From positions 1 through 50,638 of IMG/VR virus record IMGVR_UViG_3300044617_000880: a stretch of DNA of 50,638 nt; one strand, given 5' to 3'. Position numbers and translations under genes: made by a program. A model generated the notes under the pieces. The model ran no database searches and was not told the origin of the DNA. It worked only from the letters and a program-made list of their open reading frames with translations. The DNA comes from a virus. Below, piece after piece: positions 22,744 to 31,120 of this stretch; position 1 is the first letter of the stretch, and every line of letters begins with the position of its first letter.

Positions 22744-24857
22744 TGTTTCAACGCATCCTCGACAACTTCGACATCGATACCAGCGGCTGGTTCGACACCG
22801 ACGAGGGGGTTGCCAAGCGCAACCTCCTCAACCGCACGAGTGAGATCACCAACAAGATCTGGTCTCTCTGGGCTTGCCGCCCCATCCGTGTCCACTACGT
22901 GCCCATCGACACTATTCAGCGTCTCTCCATCACATCCGCCATCGACGCCTTCGCTAGCCACATGGACCGTTTCGTAGCCGACTGGAGGCGACAGCCCAAT
23001 GCCGGCGAGAAGATTGACATCGTCAACAACTTCATCAATGCCTATCGACACGGCGACATCTGGGACAACCCCAACACACCTTATGACCCAATGAGCGACC
23101 AAGGACCCGGCATCTACATCCCGGGCAGTCTCATCTCTGATCGCATGCTTGACCACGTTCCCGACATCTACACCCTGGCCGATGCCATCACTGGCTATGG
23201 CCTCGAGTCCATGGAGCGTGACAACGCATGCCTCAACATCGGTTACGACGGCCTCATGTTCGTGGCCGCCGCACTCAAGTCCAGCAACTTGCCACCCAAC
23301 AGCAGCAACATCACTGACCCACGCTCCGTCCATGCCGACTGCATGCTCGACATCTGGTATGCAGCCTGTGTCCGTGACATCCGCACCAAGATCCTTACCC
23401 AATGGCCGGGCTGGCACTCCATCTTCGAAGCCCAAGACTCCGTGCTCCTTCCCCCCACGGAGGAGGTTGCCTCGGCCGTCAAGACCAAGAGCAAGTACCG
23501 TTCGGAACTGCGTCGCTTCTGCATGGCCCTTGCATGGAACCTCAACGCTGCACCCGACCAGCGCATCCCGTTCCCCAAGCAGTTCAAGTCTGCCTATGAC
23601 ATGGCCGTCCAAGCGTGGCCCGGCATCGTCTCCAAGTGTCGCACCAACGAGGACCACATCTTCGCCATCAGCCAACTCGTCCATGACCTGTCTCGCATCC
23701 TGTCCCCCCACGAGGAGAAGCCCAAGCGCAGTACCACTCCTCGTCGTGGCAGCAGCGGACTCGGTCTCGACGGTGCCCCCGACAAGGACGAGTCCTTCCA
23801 CCGCAGGCAGACTGCAAGCGGTGACTCCGTCATCGAGCCGTCCAAGGAAGAGGCCGACGCTGACCCCACCAACTCGCCCTGTGTGGGCATCCCCCCACCA
23901 TCCATCTTCTACGACATGATGACTGAAGAGCAGATGGCTCCCGTTCTCGCACGCAATCCCAAGTTGCTTGAGTACGCAGTCAAGTCCAAGCGTCTGCAGG
24001 ACAAGGTCCGTGCTCCCATCGCAGAGGCCATCAGTGCTGCTGCGTGGCACGTGCCTGCCCCACCGCCCACTGACCACGCTCAACTCCAGGGTGTGCTCGA
24101 CGAGGGCAGCCTGCTCAACCTTGCAGCCTTTAACGATCCGCGCATCTTCTCCATCCCCCCCGAAGCAGGCCACGGGCAGATCGCCATCGCCGTCGTCCTC
24201 GACTCTTCCTCGTCCATGTCCCTCAACGTCTACCCCACGGAGATCAACCCATCCACCAACAGGTACGAGCCCAGTCACAACGTGATGCAGGAAGCACTTG
24301 CATTCCTTGCCGGTCTCAAGGACGGACTGGCCCGTGCATCCAACGTCTCGCTGTCCTCCTTCGCTTACTTCGGCGGTTGTGTTGCCGATGACAGCGACTA
24401 CATCCTGCACACCAAGTCTGATCCATCTGCAGACAGCAGTCTCTCCGTGTGCAACATGCGTCGCCTCGACACTGACTCGGCTCTCCTCTACTCGTACCCC
24501 ATGGGTGGCACTCCGTCTGCAACCGCGATCAAGTCTGCGTCCGATTACCTCTTTGCTCACCACCCCGACGCAACCAAGATCATCATCCATCTCACTGACG
24601 GTGCACCCTGCGGTGGCGTCGAAGACCCTTATCACAACCAGGAGTCCTTCGACGATGGCATCTCCAGCGTCCGCCACATCGTTGACAACATCCCCATTCC
24701 CGTGTTCACCGTAGGCTTCGGCTTCGGCATTGATGCACAGACTCTCCGTCAGCAGTACAATCACGACAAGTGGTTCAAGGTTGAGTCCCCGCTGGATGCC
24801 GTGCCCGTTGCATGCCAGCTCATCACAGGAATTGGTCAGTGTCTTGCCAACCAGTAG
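22743..24857 (+). CDS. VWA-domain (CobT-like) protein, 704 aa
   Basis: Residues 1-330 are helical with no recognised motif; 330-390 are disordered and charged; the C-terminal VWA domain begins near 478. Its metal-ion-dependent adhesion site is seen as D487-S-S-S-S, Thr590 in GGTPSATAI, and Asp619 in LTDGAP. This is the layout of CobT-type and MoxR-partner proteins, where the VWA binds a metal and the client, and the AAA+ ring provides force. It overlaps the MoxR gene by one base. A gapless open frame on the other strand is caused by its strong C/G third-position bias and is not a gene. Confidence 0.85.
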   Translation: MFQRILDNFDIDTSGWFDTDEGVAKRNLLNRTSEITNKIWSLWACRPIRVHYVPIDTIQRLSITSAIDAFASHMDRFVADWRRQPNAGEKIDIVNNFINAYRHGDIWDNPNTPYDPMSDQGPGIYIPGSLISDRMLDHVPDIYTLADAITGYGLESMERDNACLNIGYDGLMFVAAALKSSNLPPNSSNITDPRSVHADCMLDIWYAACVRDIRTKILTQWPGWHSIFEAQDSVLLPPTEEVASAVKTKSKYRSELRRFCMALAWNLNAAPDQRIPFPKQFKSAYDMAVQAWPGIVSKCRTNEDHIFAISQLVHDLSRILSPHEEKPKRSTTPRRGSSGLGLDGAPDKDESFHRRQTASGDSVIEPSKEEADADPTNSPCVGIPPPSIFYDMMTEEQMAPVLARNPKLLEYAVKSKRLQDKVRAPIAEAISAAAWHVPAPPPTDHAQLQGVLDEGSLLNLAAFNDPRIFSIPPEAGHGQIAIAVVLDSSSSMSLNVYPTEINPSTNRYEPSHNVMQEALAFLAGLKDGLARASNVSLSSFAYFGGCVADDSDYILHTKSDPSADSSLSVCNMRRLDTDSALLYSYPMGGTPSATAIKSASDYLFAHHPDATKIIIHLTDGAPCGGVEDPYHNQESFDDGISSVRHIVDNIPIPVFTVGFGFGIDAQTLRQQYNHDKWFKVESPLDAVPVACQLITGIGQCLANQ

Positions 24858-24870
24858 AAGGATCCGCACT

Positions 24871-25152
24871 ATGCCATCTGAAGCCAACGGAACTAACTTG
24901 CGTACTCTGTGGCACGCTTTCAAGCAGCGACCCATACCCGCCATCACACTTGTGGATCTGCGCCATGAGGACACAGGAGCCCGCTACCCAACCCTTTGCA
25001 TCATCGAGTCTCACCCCGACGGTGACAAACTCTTCCCCTACGCCTTCATGATCGACCGTGATCAGCACGAACTCTGTCGCAAGCTCATCGTGCCCGATCA
25101 GTACGAAGCCATCTGGGATTGGTGCATCCCCCCACAGAAGGAGCCCGCATGA
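24871..25152 (+). CDS. Unknown protein, 93 aa
   Basis: A 93-residue protein, mixed alpha/beta (PIPAITLVDLRHEDTGARYP; FPYAFMIDRDQHELCRKLIV). Not recognised. An AAGGA precedes the ATG at 24871; its stop overlaps the glycosylase start as ATGA, so the two are co-translated. Confidence 0.6.
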   Translation: MPSEANGTNLRTLWHAFKQRPIPAITLVDLRHEDTGARYPTLCIIESHPDGDKLFPYAFMIDRDQHELCRKLIVPDQYEAIWDWCIPPQKEPA

Positions 25153-25838
25153 ACCTACCACTGCTGCCCTCCGCCCCATCCTGCACTGCCTGCGAACTGC
25201 ACAAGCACGCGAAGAACCCTGGAGTCCCCGGGGTTTTTCTTTCTGATTCACTGCCACCCTCACCCACCACACCCATGGTCGCAGTGCTCGGCATGAACCC
25301 AGGCTTCCAAGAGGACCGCTTCAACGAGCCATTCGTTGGGCCATCAGGCAAGATGCTCAAAGAGATCTACCTCCCATCCATCCTGCCTCACGCCTCGGTC
25401 ATCCTTCTCAACGCAGCCCGCTGCTACACGCCAGCCGCAGCCCCGCCAAAGCCCCGTCACTTCCGCACTTGTTTCCCTGCCTTCTCTGCTCAGGATCTCA
25501 ATGCCGTTGGCCAACTCATTGCCCCCCACGTTCCCAAGATCCTGCTCTGCGTCGGTGCCCACGCCATCTCCACTGTCACCAAGTTCACACAGCCCAAGCC
25601 CTGGTCGCTAACCTCTGCATTCAACCGACAAGGTACACCGACCGGACTATGGGGAGACTGGCAACTCTTCACCACGTTCCACCCAGCCGCAGTTCTCCGC
25701 TCACGCAACCTCCTCCACCCCGTCGCAGACCACATGACCCTCGTGCACTCAGCCCTCATCGGCCAGATGCCCGTAGCATCCAGCCCACGCATCGTCACCC
25801 CCTTCTCACCCATTGACTATGCACAATCAAATCCATGA
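25149..25838 (+). CDS. Uracil-DNA glycosylase, family 4/5-like with Fe-S cysteines, 229 aa
   Basis: Removes uracil from DNA. Motif A-like LGMNPGFQEDRFNEPFVG (47-64), motif B-like TFHPAAVLR (176-184), and four cysteines C12, C15, C92 and C108 in the arrangement of the [4Fe-4S] cluster of family 4 enzymes; the last two are 16 apart, as I recall for the Thermotoga enzyme. The usual G-E-A-P-G is G-M-N-P-G here, so the catalytic or base-pocket residues may differ. The phage would use it to repair deaminated cytosines or to attack uracil-containing DNA. In an operon with polymerase and nucleases. Confidence 0.85.
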   Translation: MNLPLLPSAPSCTACELHKHAKNPGVPGVFLSDSLPPSPTTPMVAVLGMNPGFQEDRFNEPFVGPSGKMLKEIYLPSILPHASVILLNAARCYTPAAAPPKPRHFRTCFPAFSAQDLNAVGQLIAPHVPKILLCVGAHAISTVTKFTQPKPWSLTSAFNRQGTPTGLWGDWQLFTTFHPAAVLRSRNLLHPVADHMTLVHSALIGQMPVASSPRIVTPFSPIDYAQSNP

Positions 25839-26037
25839 GTTCCAGCAACTCATCCCAGTCAACACCCCACTAGGTGAGGGGTACCTCCTGTACATATGCA
25901 ACCCAGGTATGTACACCAACTCGTGCTACGCAGTGGTCCTTGACGACGGACGCATCCGCCACTTCATGGATCACCAGATCACAGTCATCCGCAACGACAC
26001 ACTCCAGATCTACCCAAAGGAACCCAATGAAAGCTGA
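25819..26037 (+). CDS. Small unknown protein, 72 aa
   Basis: A 72-residue protein with strands around GEGYLLYICNPGMYTNSCYA and VVLDDGRIRHFMDHQITVIR. Not recognised. It overlaps the glycosylase end by 20 bases, and its own end overlaps the next gene by 11 bases. Confidence 0.5.
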   Translation: MHNQIHEFQQLIPVNTPLGEGYLLYICNPGMYTNSCYAVVLDDGRIRHFMDHQITVIRNDTLQIYPKEPNES

Positions 26038-26263
26038 CAACAACATCGACGAGATCCGTGACACGCTGCGTGTCCTTCGCAACCGCCACGCCAACGAGGA
26101 CGCTACTCTCCGCGCATACAACACCATCGAGTACTGCCTCGAGCAGATCTTCAACTACTGCCACAAGCAGATTGAAGACGGCTACATGCGCAACCGTGAT
26201 CTCAACAAGCGCAACACCCAACTCCTCTCCAAGATCCAAGAACTCGAGGCTCGTGAACAATGA
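26027..26263 (+). CDS. Coiled-coil small protein, 78 aa
   Basis: A 78-residue, almost fully helical charged protein (DEIRDTLRVLRNRHANEDAT; TQLLSKIQELEAREQ). Predicted coiled coil, unknown family. AAAGG precedes the ATG at 26027. Overlaps both neighbours, as usual in this operon. Confidence 0.6.
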   Translation: MKADNNIDEIRDTLRVLRNRHANEDATLRAYNTIEYCLEQIFNYCHKQIEDGYMRNRDLNKRNTQLLSKIQELEAREQ

Positions 26264-26433
26264 AGAAGAAGAAAGACATGATCAAGGATGCAGCCGAACT
26301 CCTTGAGGATATGGACGACGCATTCCTTGACTACACCCTCGAAGAGTTCAACGACTTGGAGTGCGCGTTCGATCTGATCGACCGAGCCCGCACCTTCCTC
26401 ACCGACTACCTCAATCAAAAGGCTGCCCCATGA
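26260..26433 (+). CDS. Acidic helical peptide, 57 aa
   Basis: Begins MKKKKDMIKDAAELLEDMDD and is followed by a strongly acidic helical part (DYTLEEFNDLECAFDLIDRA). Start overlaps the upstream stop as ATGA, and the polymerase start overlaps its stop as ATGA. Its place before the polymerase suggests a small replication accessory or a DNA-mimic, but this is a guess. Confidence 0.6.
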   Translation: MKKKKDMIKDAAELLEDMDDAFLDYTLEEFNDLECAFDLIDRARTFLTDYLNQKAAP

Positions 26434-28430
26434 AACTGATCTCCCTTGACATCGAGACGTACGGCTCATGCGTCGCCAACGCCAAGGGTCAGTCTCTCCC
26501 CTCCCAATCCGTGTTCCATCCTCAGCGCGCCATGCAAACCGACGGCGTCTTGAAGGACAACATGGTCCTCACTTGCACCATCACCACCGAGGTCCACTCG
26601 TGCCCGTGCGCCAAGACTTACCTTGCCCACGTCACCATGGACAAGGCCAAGCCCTGCTGCACCTTCACGCTACACATGGATGTAGAAAAGGATCGCGTAC
26701 TCCTGCATCGTTGGCTTACCTGGGCCGACACGATCCTCGGCATGAACCTGCCCTTTGATCTGCAGTTCCTTCGCGCATGCGATCACCGCTTTCAGTTCGC
26801 TCTGCCCCCACACAGCAAAACTTTGTATGACCTCTCGATCCTTAACTATCTGCACTCGGAACTCAGGCCAGAGCGATCCCTCAAGTCTCTCGGTCCTGTC
26901 CTCGGTACTCATGCGTACAAGCGTACCATCAAGGATGGCAAGTTCAGGTCCCCCCACGATCCGCAGTTCCTTGACTACGCAGCGCAGGACACGCACAACA
27001 CCCTGCTCGCCTCAGCCGAGTTGGCCCGTCGCATCCTGATTGACTGGCCCGACACGGACAAGCTCTCGCCCTACTGCATCCAACATTACTCCGACTGCCT
27101 GTGGACCATCATCACCATGTCCGAGGCTGGTATCCCCATGTCCCGCGAGGACCTGACCGACATGCGTGAGACCATGCTCATCGCCTCCGACCTGGCGATG
27201 AAGTCCGCTGAGTACCACGGTGTCCAGCTGGAGGGCACCGGTTCTGCCAAGAGCAAGACCGCTTTCCTAGACGAATGCGTTCAGAAACTAGCGCTTCGTA
27301 ACATTGACGTCCTGTCCCACCCCCTGGCCCAGTTCACGGAGAAGACTCGTGCGTTCTCATTCTCTGATGCCAACCGCAACCTGATCCGTGGCTTCCTCCT
27401 CGACACCGATGAGAAGGAAGTCGCCGTACTCACAGCTGCAGCCGCTCATCAGCGCGCACAGAAGATGCTCTCCACCTACATTTGGCCCCTGCTCGAGGGC
27501 AAGCGCAACAAGCCCGAGGACAAGTCGTCCACCATTCTCCCGCTCCCATACCCCGGCGAGGCTGACGGGCTCGCCTTCCCAGTCTGGTATCCCGTGCCAT
27601 CCGCCTCCAAGGACGCCTCCGGCTCTGAGGGTGGCACCATCCAGGGACGCATCACATGCAAGAGTCCCTCGGCCCAGACCTTCCCCCCTGAGATCAAAGC
27701 CTGCATCAAGTCCCGCTTTCATGGTGGCACGATCCTGTCTCTCGACCTCTCGCAGATCGAGCTTCGCGTAGCTGCCCTGTGCTCCGGCGACAAGTCCCTC
27801 CTTGCCGCCTTCAATGACGGACTCGACCTGCACACAGACCGAGCCGTCCAGTTGTTCGGCGCGGACTCTATCACCCGGCCTAGCTTCAAGAAGCTGGAGC
27901 GTCAAGTGGGCAAGACCATGAACTTCGCCGACTTGTTCCTCGCCTCCCCCTTCCGCATGCGCATGTCCGTCCATGAGATGACCGGCCAGCTCATGCCCAT
28001 GTCCTTCTTCGAGCAGGTAGCCGAGACCCGACCCGACGCCCGCCCTGGCCTCCATGCCTGGCAGCAGTCCCTCCTCCGCCGGGTCGACTCCGACGGTCAC
28101 CTTACCCTGCCCTTCACCGGCCAGTCCCGCACCTTCGTGGGGGGAAGCGCCGAGCACCTCAACGAGATCGTTAACTTCCCCATCCAGACCCAGGCCGGCA
28201 ACACCCTGCTCGCCATCCAGCGAGCCATCGCCCCCCTGTTGTCCCCCCACGTCAAGATGTTCCTCCAGATCTATGACGCGGTCTACCTCGACGTCCACCC
28301 CTCCGTCGACCTTGACACCCTCAAGTCCAAGATCAAGTTCCACATTGAGGAGGTCCGTGACCGTGGGTACTGGGCCAAGCTCCAGTCCCACTACGGCAAC
28401 ACGGTTCCCTTGGAGTACGACTTCAGCTAG
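26430..28430 (+). CDS. polA: Family A DNA polymerase with 3'-5' exonuclease, 666 aa
   Basis: Replicative DNA polymerase. Exonuclease motifs: LDIETYG (Asp7/Glu9), GMNLPFDLQFL (Exo II), YAAQDTHNT (Exo III-type Tyr and Asp). Polymerase motifs: A, DLSQIELR at 439-446; B, the RQVGKTMNF block at 491-499; C, QIYDAVYLDV with Asp616. Motif C is Y-D-A where E. coli-type enzymes have H-D-E; the essential Asp is kept, the Glu is not. The thumb is short, as in T7-type enzymes. ATG at 26430 overlaps the previous stop. No processivity clamp is seen. Confidence 0.9.
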   Translation: MKLISLDIETYGSCVANAKGQSLPSQSVFHPQRAMQTDGVLKDNMVLTCTITTEVHSCPCAKTYLAHVTMDKAKPCCTFTLHMDVEKDRVLLHRWLTWADTILGMNLPFDLQFLRACDHRFQFALPPHSKTLYDLSILNYLHSELRPERSLKSLGPVLGTHAYKRTIKDGKFRSPHDPQFLDYAAQDTHNTLLASAELARRILIDWPDTDKLSPYCIQHYSDCLWTIITMSEAGIPMSREDLTDMRETMLIASDLAMKSAEYHGVQLEGTGSAKSKTAFLDECVQKLALRNIDVLSHPLAQFTEKTRAFSFSDANRNLIRGFLLDTDEKEVAVLTAAAAHQRAQKMLSTYIWPLLEGKRNKPEDKSSTILPLPYPGEADGLAFPVWYPVPSASKDASGSEGGTIQGRITCKSPSAQTFPPEIKACIKSRFHGGTILSLDLSQIELRVAALCSGDKSLLAAFNDGLDLHTDRAVQLFGADSITRPSFKKLERQVGKTMNFADLFLASPFRMRMSVHEMTGQLMPMSFFEQVAETRPDARPGLHAWQQSLLRRVDSDGHLTLPFTGQSRTFVGGSAEHLNEIVNFPIQTQAGNTLLAIQRAIAPLLSPHVKMFLQIYDAVYLDVHPSVDLDTLKSKIKFHIEEVRDRGYWAKLQSHYGNTVPLEYDFS

Positions 28431-28439
28431 GCTACGGGG

Positions 28440-29063
28440 GTGAACAACGAACTCACGATCCTCGTGGACTCCAGGGAGAAAAAGCCGCTGCCCTTTCCGG
28501 AGCACCTTCCGTCGCTTCGGTCGGACCTGCCTGCTCTCTCCCGGAGTTCACGAACCCACCGCCTCAAGACCGAGAAGGTCACGCTCGTCACCGGGGACTA
28601 CGCACTCAAGGGGTACGAAGCCGCCTGTCTAATCGAGCGGAAGGGTTCACTAGCCGAGGTGGCAGGGAACTGCTTGACCGCCGACGGTCGCCGCAAATTC
28701 ACAGCGGCAATGGACCGACTCAAAGAAGCCTGCTTCTACCCCTACCTCCTGCTCGAGGGGAACCTGCTCGACACCATGAACCCCACCAAGGATCTGCCCG
28801 ATCCTTGGAATGCGATCGACGCACTGCATCGCATCCTGCTTGAAAGAAACATTGGTCTGATTCTCTTACCGAACACCAGCATGAGTGCACGCCGTGCCGT
28901 AGCCGAGTGGGCAGTACGCCTCTTGGTCAACGCGGCACTGTGCCCTATACTCCCTGCTAACCCCCTCTCTAAGGAACACAACAATGGCAGAGATCAACCG
29001 TCAGCGAGTTCAGGAAAACTACACCCCGTGGTCGAGTGTGACCAATCCGAGTCGCGCCAGTGA
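28440..29063 (+). CDS. ERCC4-type nuclease, 207 aa
   Basis: An XPF/ERCC4-like nuclease domain: ILVDSREKKP (Asp10-Arg12), VTGDYAL (Asp53), and IERKGSLAEV (Glu66-Arg-Lys68), the E-R-K core of the ERCC4 nuclease. It probably cuts branched or flapped DNA during replication or recombination. The tail (about 165-207) overlaps the promoter-like element and the next gene in another frame, and is likely dispensable. GTG start follows a CTACGGGG stretch 10 bases after the polymerase stop. Confidence 0.8.
   Translation: MNNELTILVDSREKKPLPFPEHLPSLRSDLPALSRSSRTHRLKTEKVTLVTGDYALKGYEAACLIERKGSLAEVAGNCLTADGRRKFTAAMDRLKEACFYPYLLLEGNLLDTMNPTKDLPDPWNAIDALHRILLERNIGLILLPNTSMSARRAVAEWAVRLLVNAALCPILPANPLSKEHNNGRDQPSASSGKLHPVVECDQSESRQ
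28923..28951 (+). promoter_or_regulatory. Promoter-like sequence before the beta-rich virion gene
   Basis: TTGGTC (28923-28928), a 17-base spacer and TATACT (28946-28951) form a sigma70-like promoter inside the end of the nuclease gene; the expected start of transcription is about 25 bases before the ATG at 28984. The -35 is weak (3 of 6 bases), the -10 good (5 of 6). Confidence 0.45.
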
Positions 29064-29805
29064 CTTCGTCATCCTGAACACCAACCTTTCCACTTCCAAC
29101 CGTGGCGACGCTACAACTGGTGTGTTCGCAGAAGCTATCTGGGACGCTGATCTCACTCCTGGCGCAGCTAACCATACCAATATGATTGCGGTTGATGTTC
29201 CAGTAGATGCTCGTGTGTTTGTGCCCTTCTGGATTGCAACTGCAACCGCAACCTCAATTGACGGTTCAGCCCCTTGCGCTATTACCCAAATTGCAACAAC
29301 TGCTAGTACCGGTGCTGGTAAGGTGCAGATTTATGGATCTGTCCCGGTCAGTAGTCAGTTCAATAAGGCGCTGCCAAGCAGCATCGTAACTAATGCCGCC
29401 CCCAACTACCAACCTTCTGTGACTGTTCCTGTCATGGGTCTCTATCTGGCAGCAGGCACCACAATTGCCCAATACAGCGCCAGTACTGGTGCACCTACCG
29501 GCCAGGTTTCCATGTTCAACCAGTACTTGGATGGCACCGATGGTGGGGTTGTAACGACTATTGCCCCAGTTACTTTTCACACGTCGACTTTGACTTCTTG
29601 GGGATACGTCGCAAACACTACGGCCACTGGAACTAGTGGACTCTCTGTCCCCAATCCGTGTGGTATTCCTGTGAATGGTCTTACTCGGATTACCTGTGCT
29701 GTGGTTGATGCTTTTGGTTTTACGCTTACAGTATCCGACGCCAATAACACCGGTGCCACGGTCAGCAATGCACGTGTGATGCTGGGTGGATTCTTTGCTG
29801 GATAA
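28984..29805 (+). CDS. Probable virion protein, beta-rich, 273 aa, in the replication arm
   Basis: The 273-residue protein is rich in T, S, A, G, N and V with regular strand-turn patterns, ends in a Gly/Phe-rich tail (VMLGGFFAG), and has no catalytic motif; this is the character of a phage decoration, fibre or minor capsid protein. Codons are T/A-richer at the third position than in all its plus-block neighbours, and resemble the beta-rich protein at 38154-38900. A ribosome-binding site (AAGGAA) and a promoter-like sequence precede it. Not recognised by family; a secreted or structural role is an inference. Confidence 0.6.
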   Translation: MAEINRQRVQENYTPWSSVTNPSRASDFVILNTNLSTSNRGDATTGVFAEAIWDADLTPGAANHTNMIAVDVPVDARVFVPFWIATATATSIDGSAPCAITQIATTASTGAGKVQIYGSVPVSSQFNKALPSSIVTNAAPNYQPSVTVPVMGLYLAAGTTIAQYSASTGAPTGQVSMFNQYLDGTDGGVVTTIAPVTFHTSTLTSWGYVANTTATGTSGLSVPNPCGIPVNGLTRITCAVVDAFGFTLTVSDANNTGATVSNARVMLGGFFAG

Positions 29806-29824
29806 ACCCCTTTAGGAGAACAAC

Positions 29825-31120
29825 ATGCCGCCTGAGTTCCGGTCGACCCCAGTGGGGTCGCGCGATCTGCTCGCCCAGCACGGTCTGGTTGAGCGTCGTC
29901 CCCCCGTCCGATCATCCGACTTCCGTTCGCTCGGATCTCCGTTCCACTACTACCTCACTCGCAAGCTGGGCCTGGTCCCGGCGCTGCGCTACAGCGTGGC
30001 CCTCTCGCAGGGCACTTGGTTCCACGCGGCCCTTGAGATCCTCCTGCAGCCGGGCATGACTGGGGACCAAGCACACACCCAGTACAAGGCCAAGCTCGAG
30101 ATCCGCATGGACGAGCTCCGCAATGTGTGCACCACCCTTGCCATGGGTGACGCACGCATCCGTGAGATCCTCGCCACTGAAGAACAGGACGCCACGTGCG
30201 CTTGGGTCTGGGCCCTTACGACCAAGGACATGCCCATCAACGGGGCCATCTCCAATGGTCGCACCCTGCACGAGTTCCTCTCGGATCCCAACTTCACGCC
30301 CATCTGTCAGGAGTGCATCCTTCGCACCCACATGGAGGTGGACGACAAGCGTGTGGCCCCCATCGACTGTGTCATGCAGCCCGATCTCCTGCTACACCAC
30401 CACACCCAGAACTCCCTGTGGATCGTGGACTACAAGACCACAGGCATCAGCCCCCGCATGCGTGCCGCGTCGTGCCCCATCGAACCACAGACCCAGCACT
30501 ACATGCACATCTTGGACCACATGGTCAAGACAGGTCAGCTCCAGGCCAAGTACGACCTGCCCTCGGACGTCACCGTGGGGGGCATGCTTCACGCCATCAT
30601 CCGCAAGCCCACCATCTCCTTCGGCCAAGGCGACCGGGACTACATCTTGGACACCACTCCCTTCAAGAGTGGACCCCGCAAGGGCGAGCCTCGCAATGAG
30701 AAGGTGTACACCGGCGAGCCCCGGCTGGAGAACTACCTCGAGCGTTGCCGCCAGTGGTACCGGGGCGAGAAGGACTACATCCACCTGTCAGGCGACCGGA
30801 TGGCTGACCCTGTCATCGACCTGTCCTTCACCAGCGGTACAGCCCTGATGGATCCCCACTGGACAGCCCAGTACAGGGCCCGGTTGGCTGCGGTGAATAA
30901 GTGGAGAATCGCCGCAATTGAACCACATGAGTATCCGTGGCCCACAGAAGTTCACGGATCTGGTACACTGGACACCTACGCCCCCTTCGTCCTGCGACCT
31001 GTCACGGAATGGCCGGACATCGTACTGCAGGAGGGGTTCCTCGTTTCGGACCGGGACACACCACAGGAGACAACTAATGACAACGGATCCGTATCCGCCC
31101 AGCAAACTGCAGCGCAGTGA
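29825..31120 (+). CDS. PD-(D/E)XK nuclease, RecB/Cas4-like, 431 aa
   Basis: A RecB-family exonuclease core: GTWFHAALE (residues 63-71, the G-x-x-x-H motif), QPDLLLHHHT (Asp187), and IVDYKTTG (Asp202-Tyr-Lys204), with Q and Y residues after it (QTQHYMHI) as in the RecB nuclease family. It probably resects DNA ends for recombination or degrades host DNA. A strong AGGAG precedes the ATG. Sits before a Sak4-like ATPase and an SSB candidate, a usual recombination module in phages. No Cys cluster of the Cas4/AddB type is obvious. Confidence 0.85.
   Translation: MPPEFRSTPVGSRDLLAQHGLVERRPPVRSSDFRSLGSPFHYYLTRKLGLVPALRYSVALSQGTWFHAALEILLQPGMTGDQAHTQYKAKLEIRMDELRNVCTTLAMGDARIREILATEEQDATCAWVWALTTKDMPINGAISNGRTLHEFLSDPNFTPICQECILRTHMEVDDKRVAPIDCVMQPDLLLHHHTQNSLWIVDYKTTGISPRMRAASCPIEPQTQHYMHILDHMVKTGQLQAKYDLPSDVTVGGMLHAIIRKPTISFGQGDRDYILDTTPFKSGPRKGEPRNEKVYTGEPRLENYLERCRQWYRGEKDYIHLSGDRMADPVIDLSFTSGTALMDPHWTAQYRARLAAVNKWRIAAIEPHEYPWPTEVHGSGTLDTYAPFVLRPVTEWPDIVLQEGFLVSDRDTPQETTNDNGSVSAQQTAAQ

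Noticed and set aside
22740-24974. A gapless 744-codon open frame on the minus strand opposite the VWA gene
   Set aside because: It is produced by the strong C/G third-position bias of the real gene. Its product is low in structure and lacks motifs, and the plus frame has clear VWA and operon support.
27357-28505. A 382-codon minus-strand frame opposite the polymerase
   Set aside because: Antisense shadow of the polymerase, whose catalytic motifs are clear on the plus strand.
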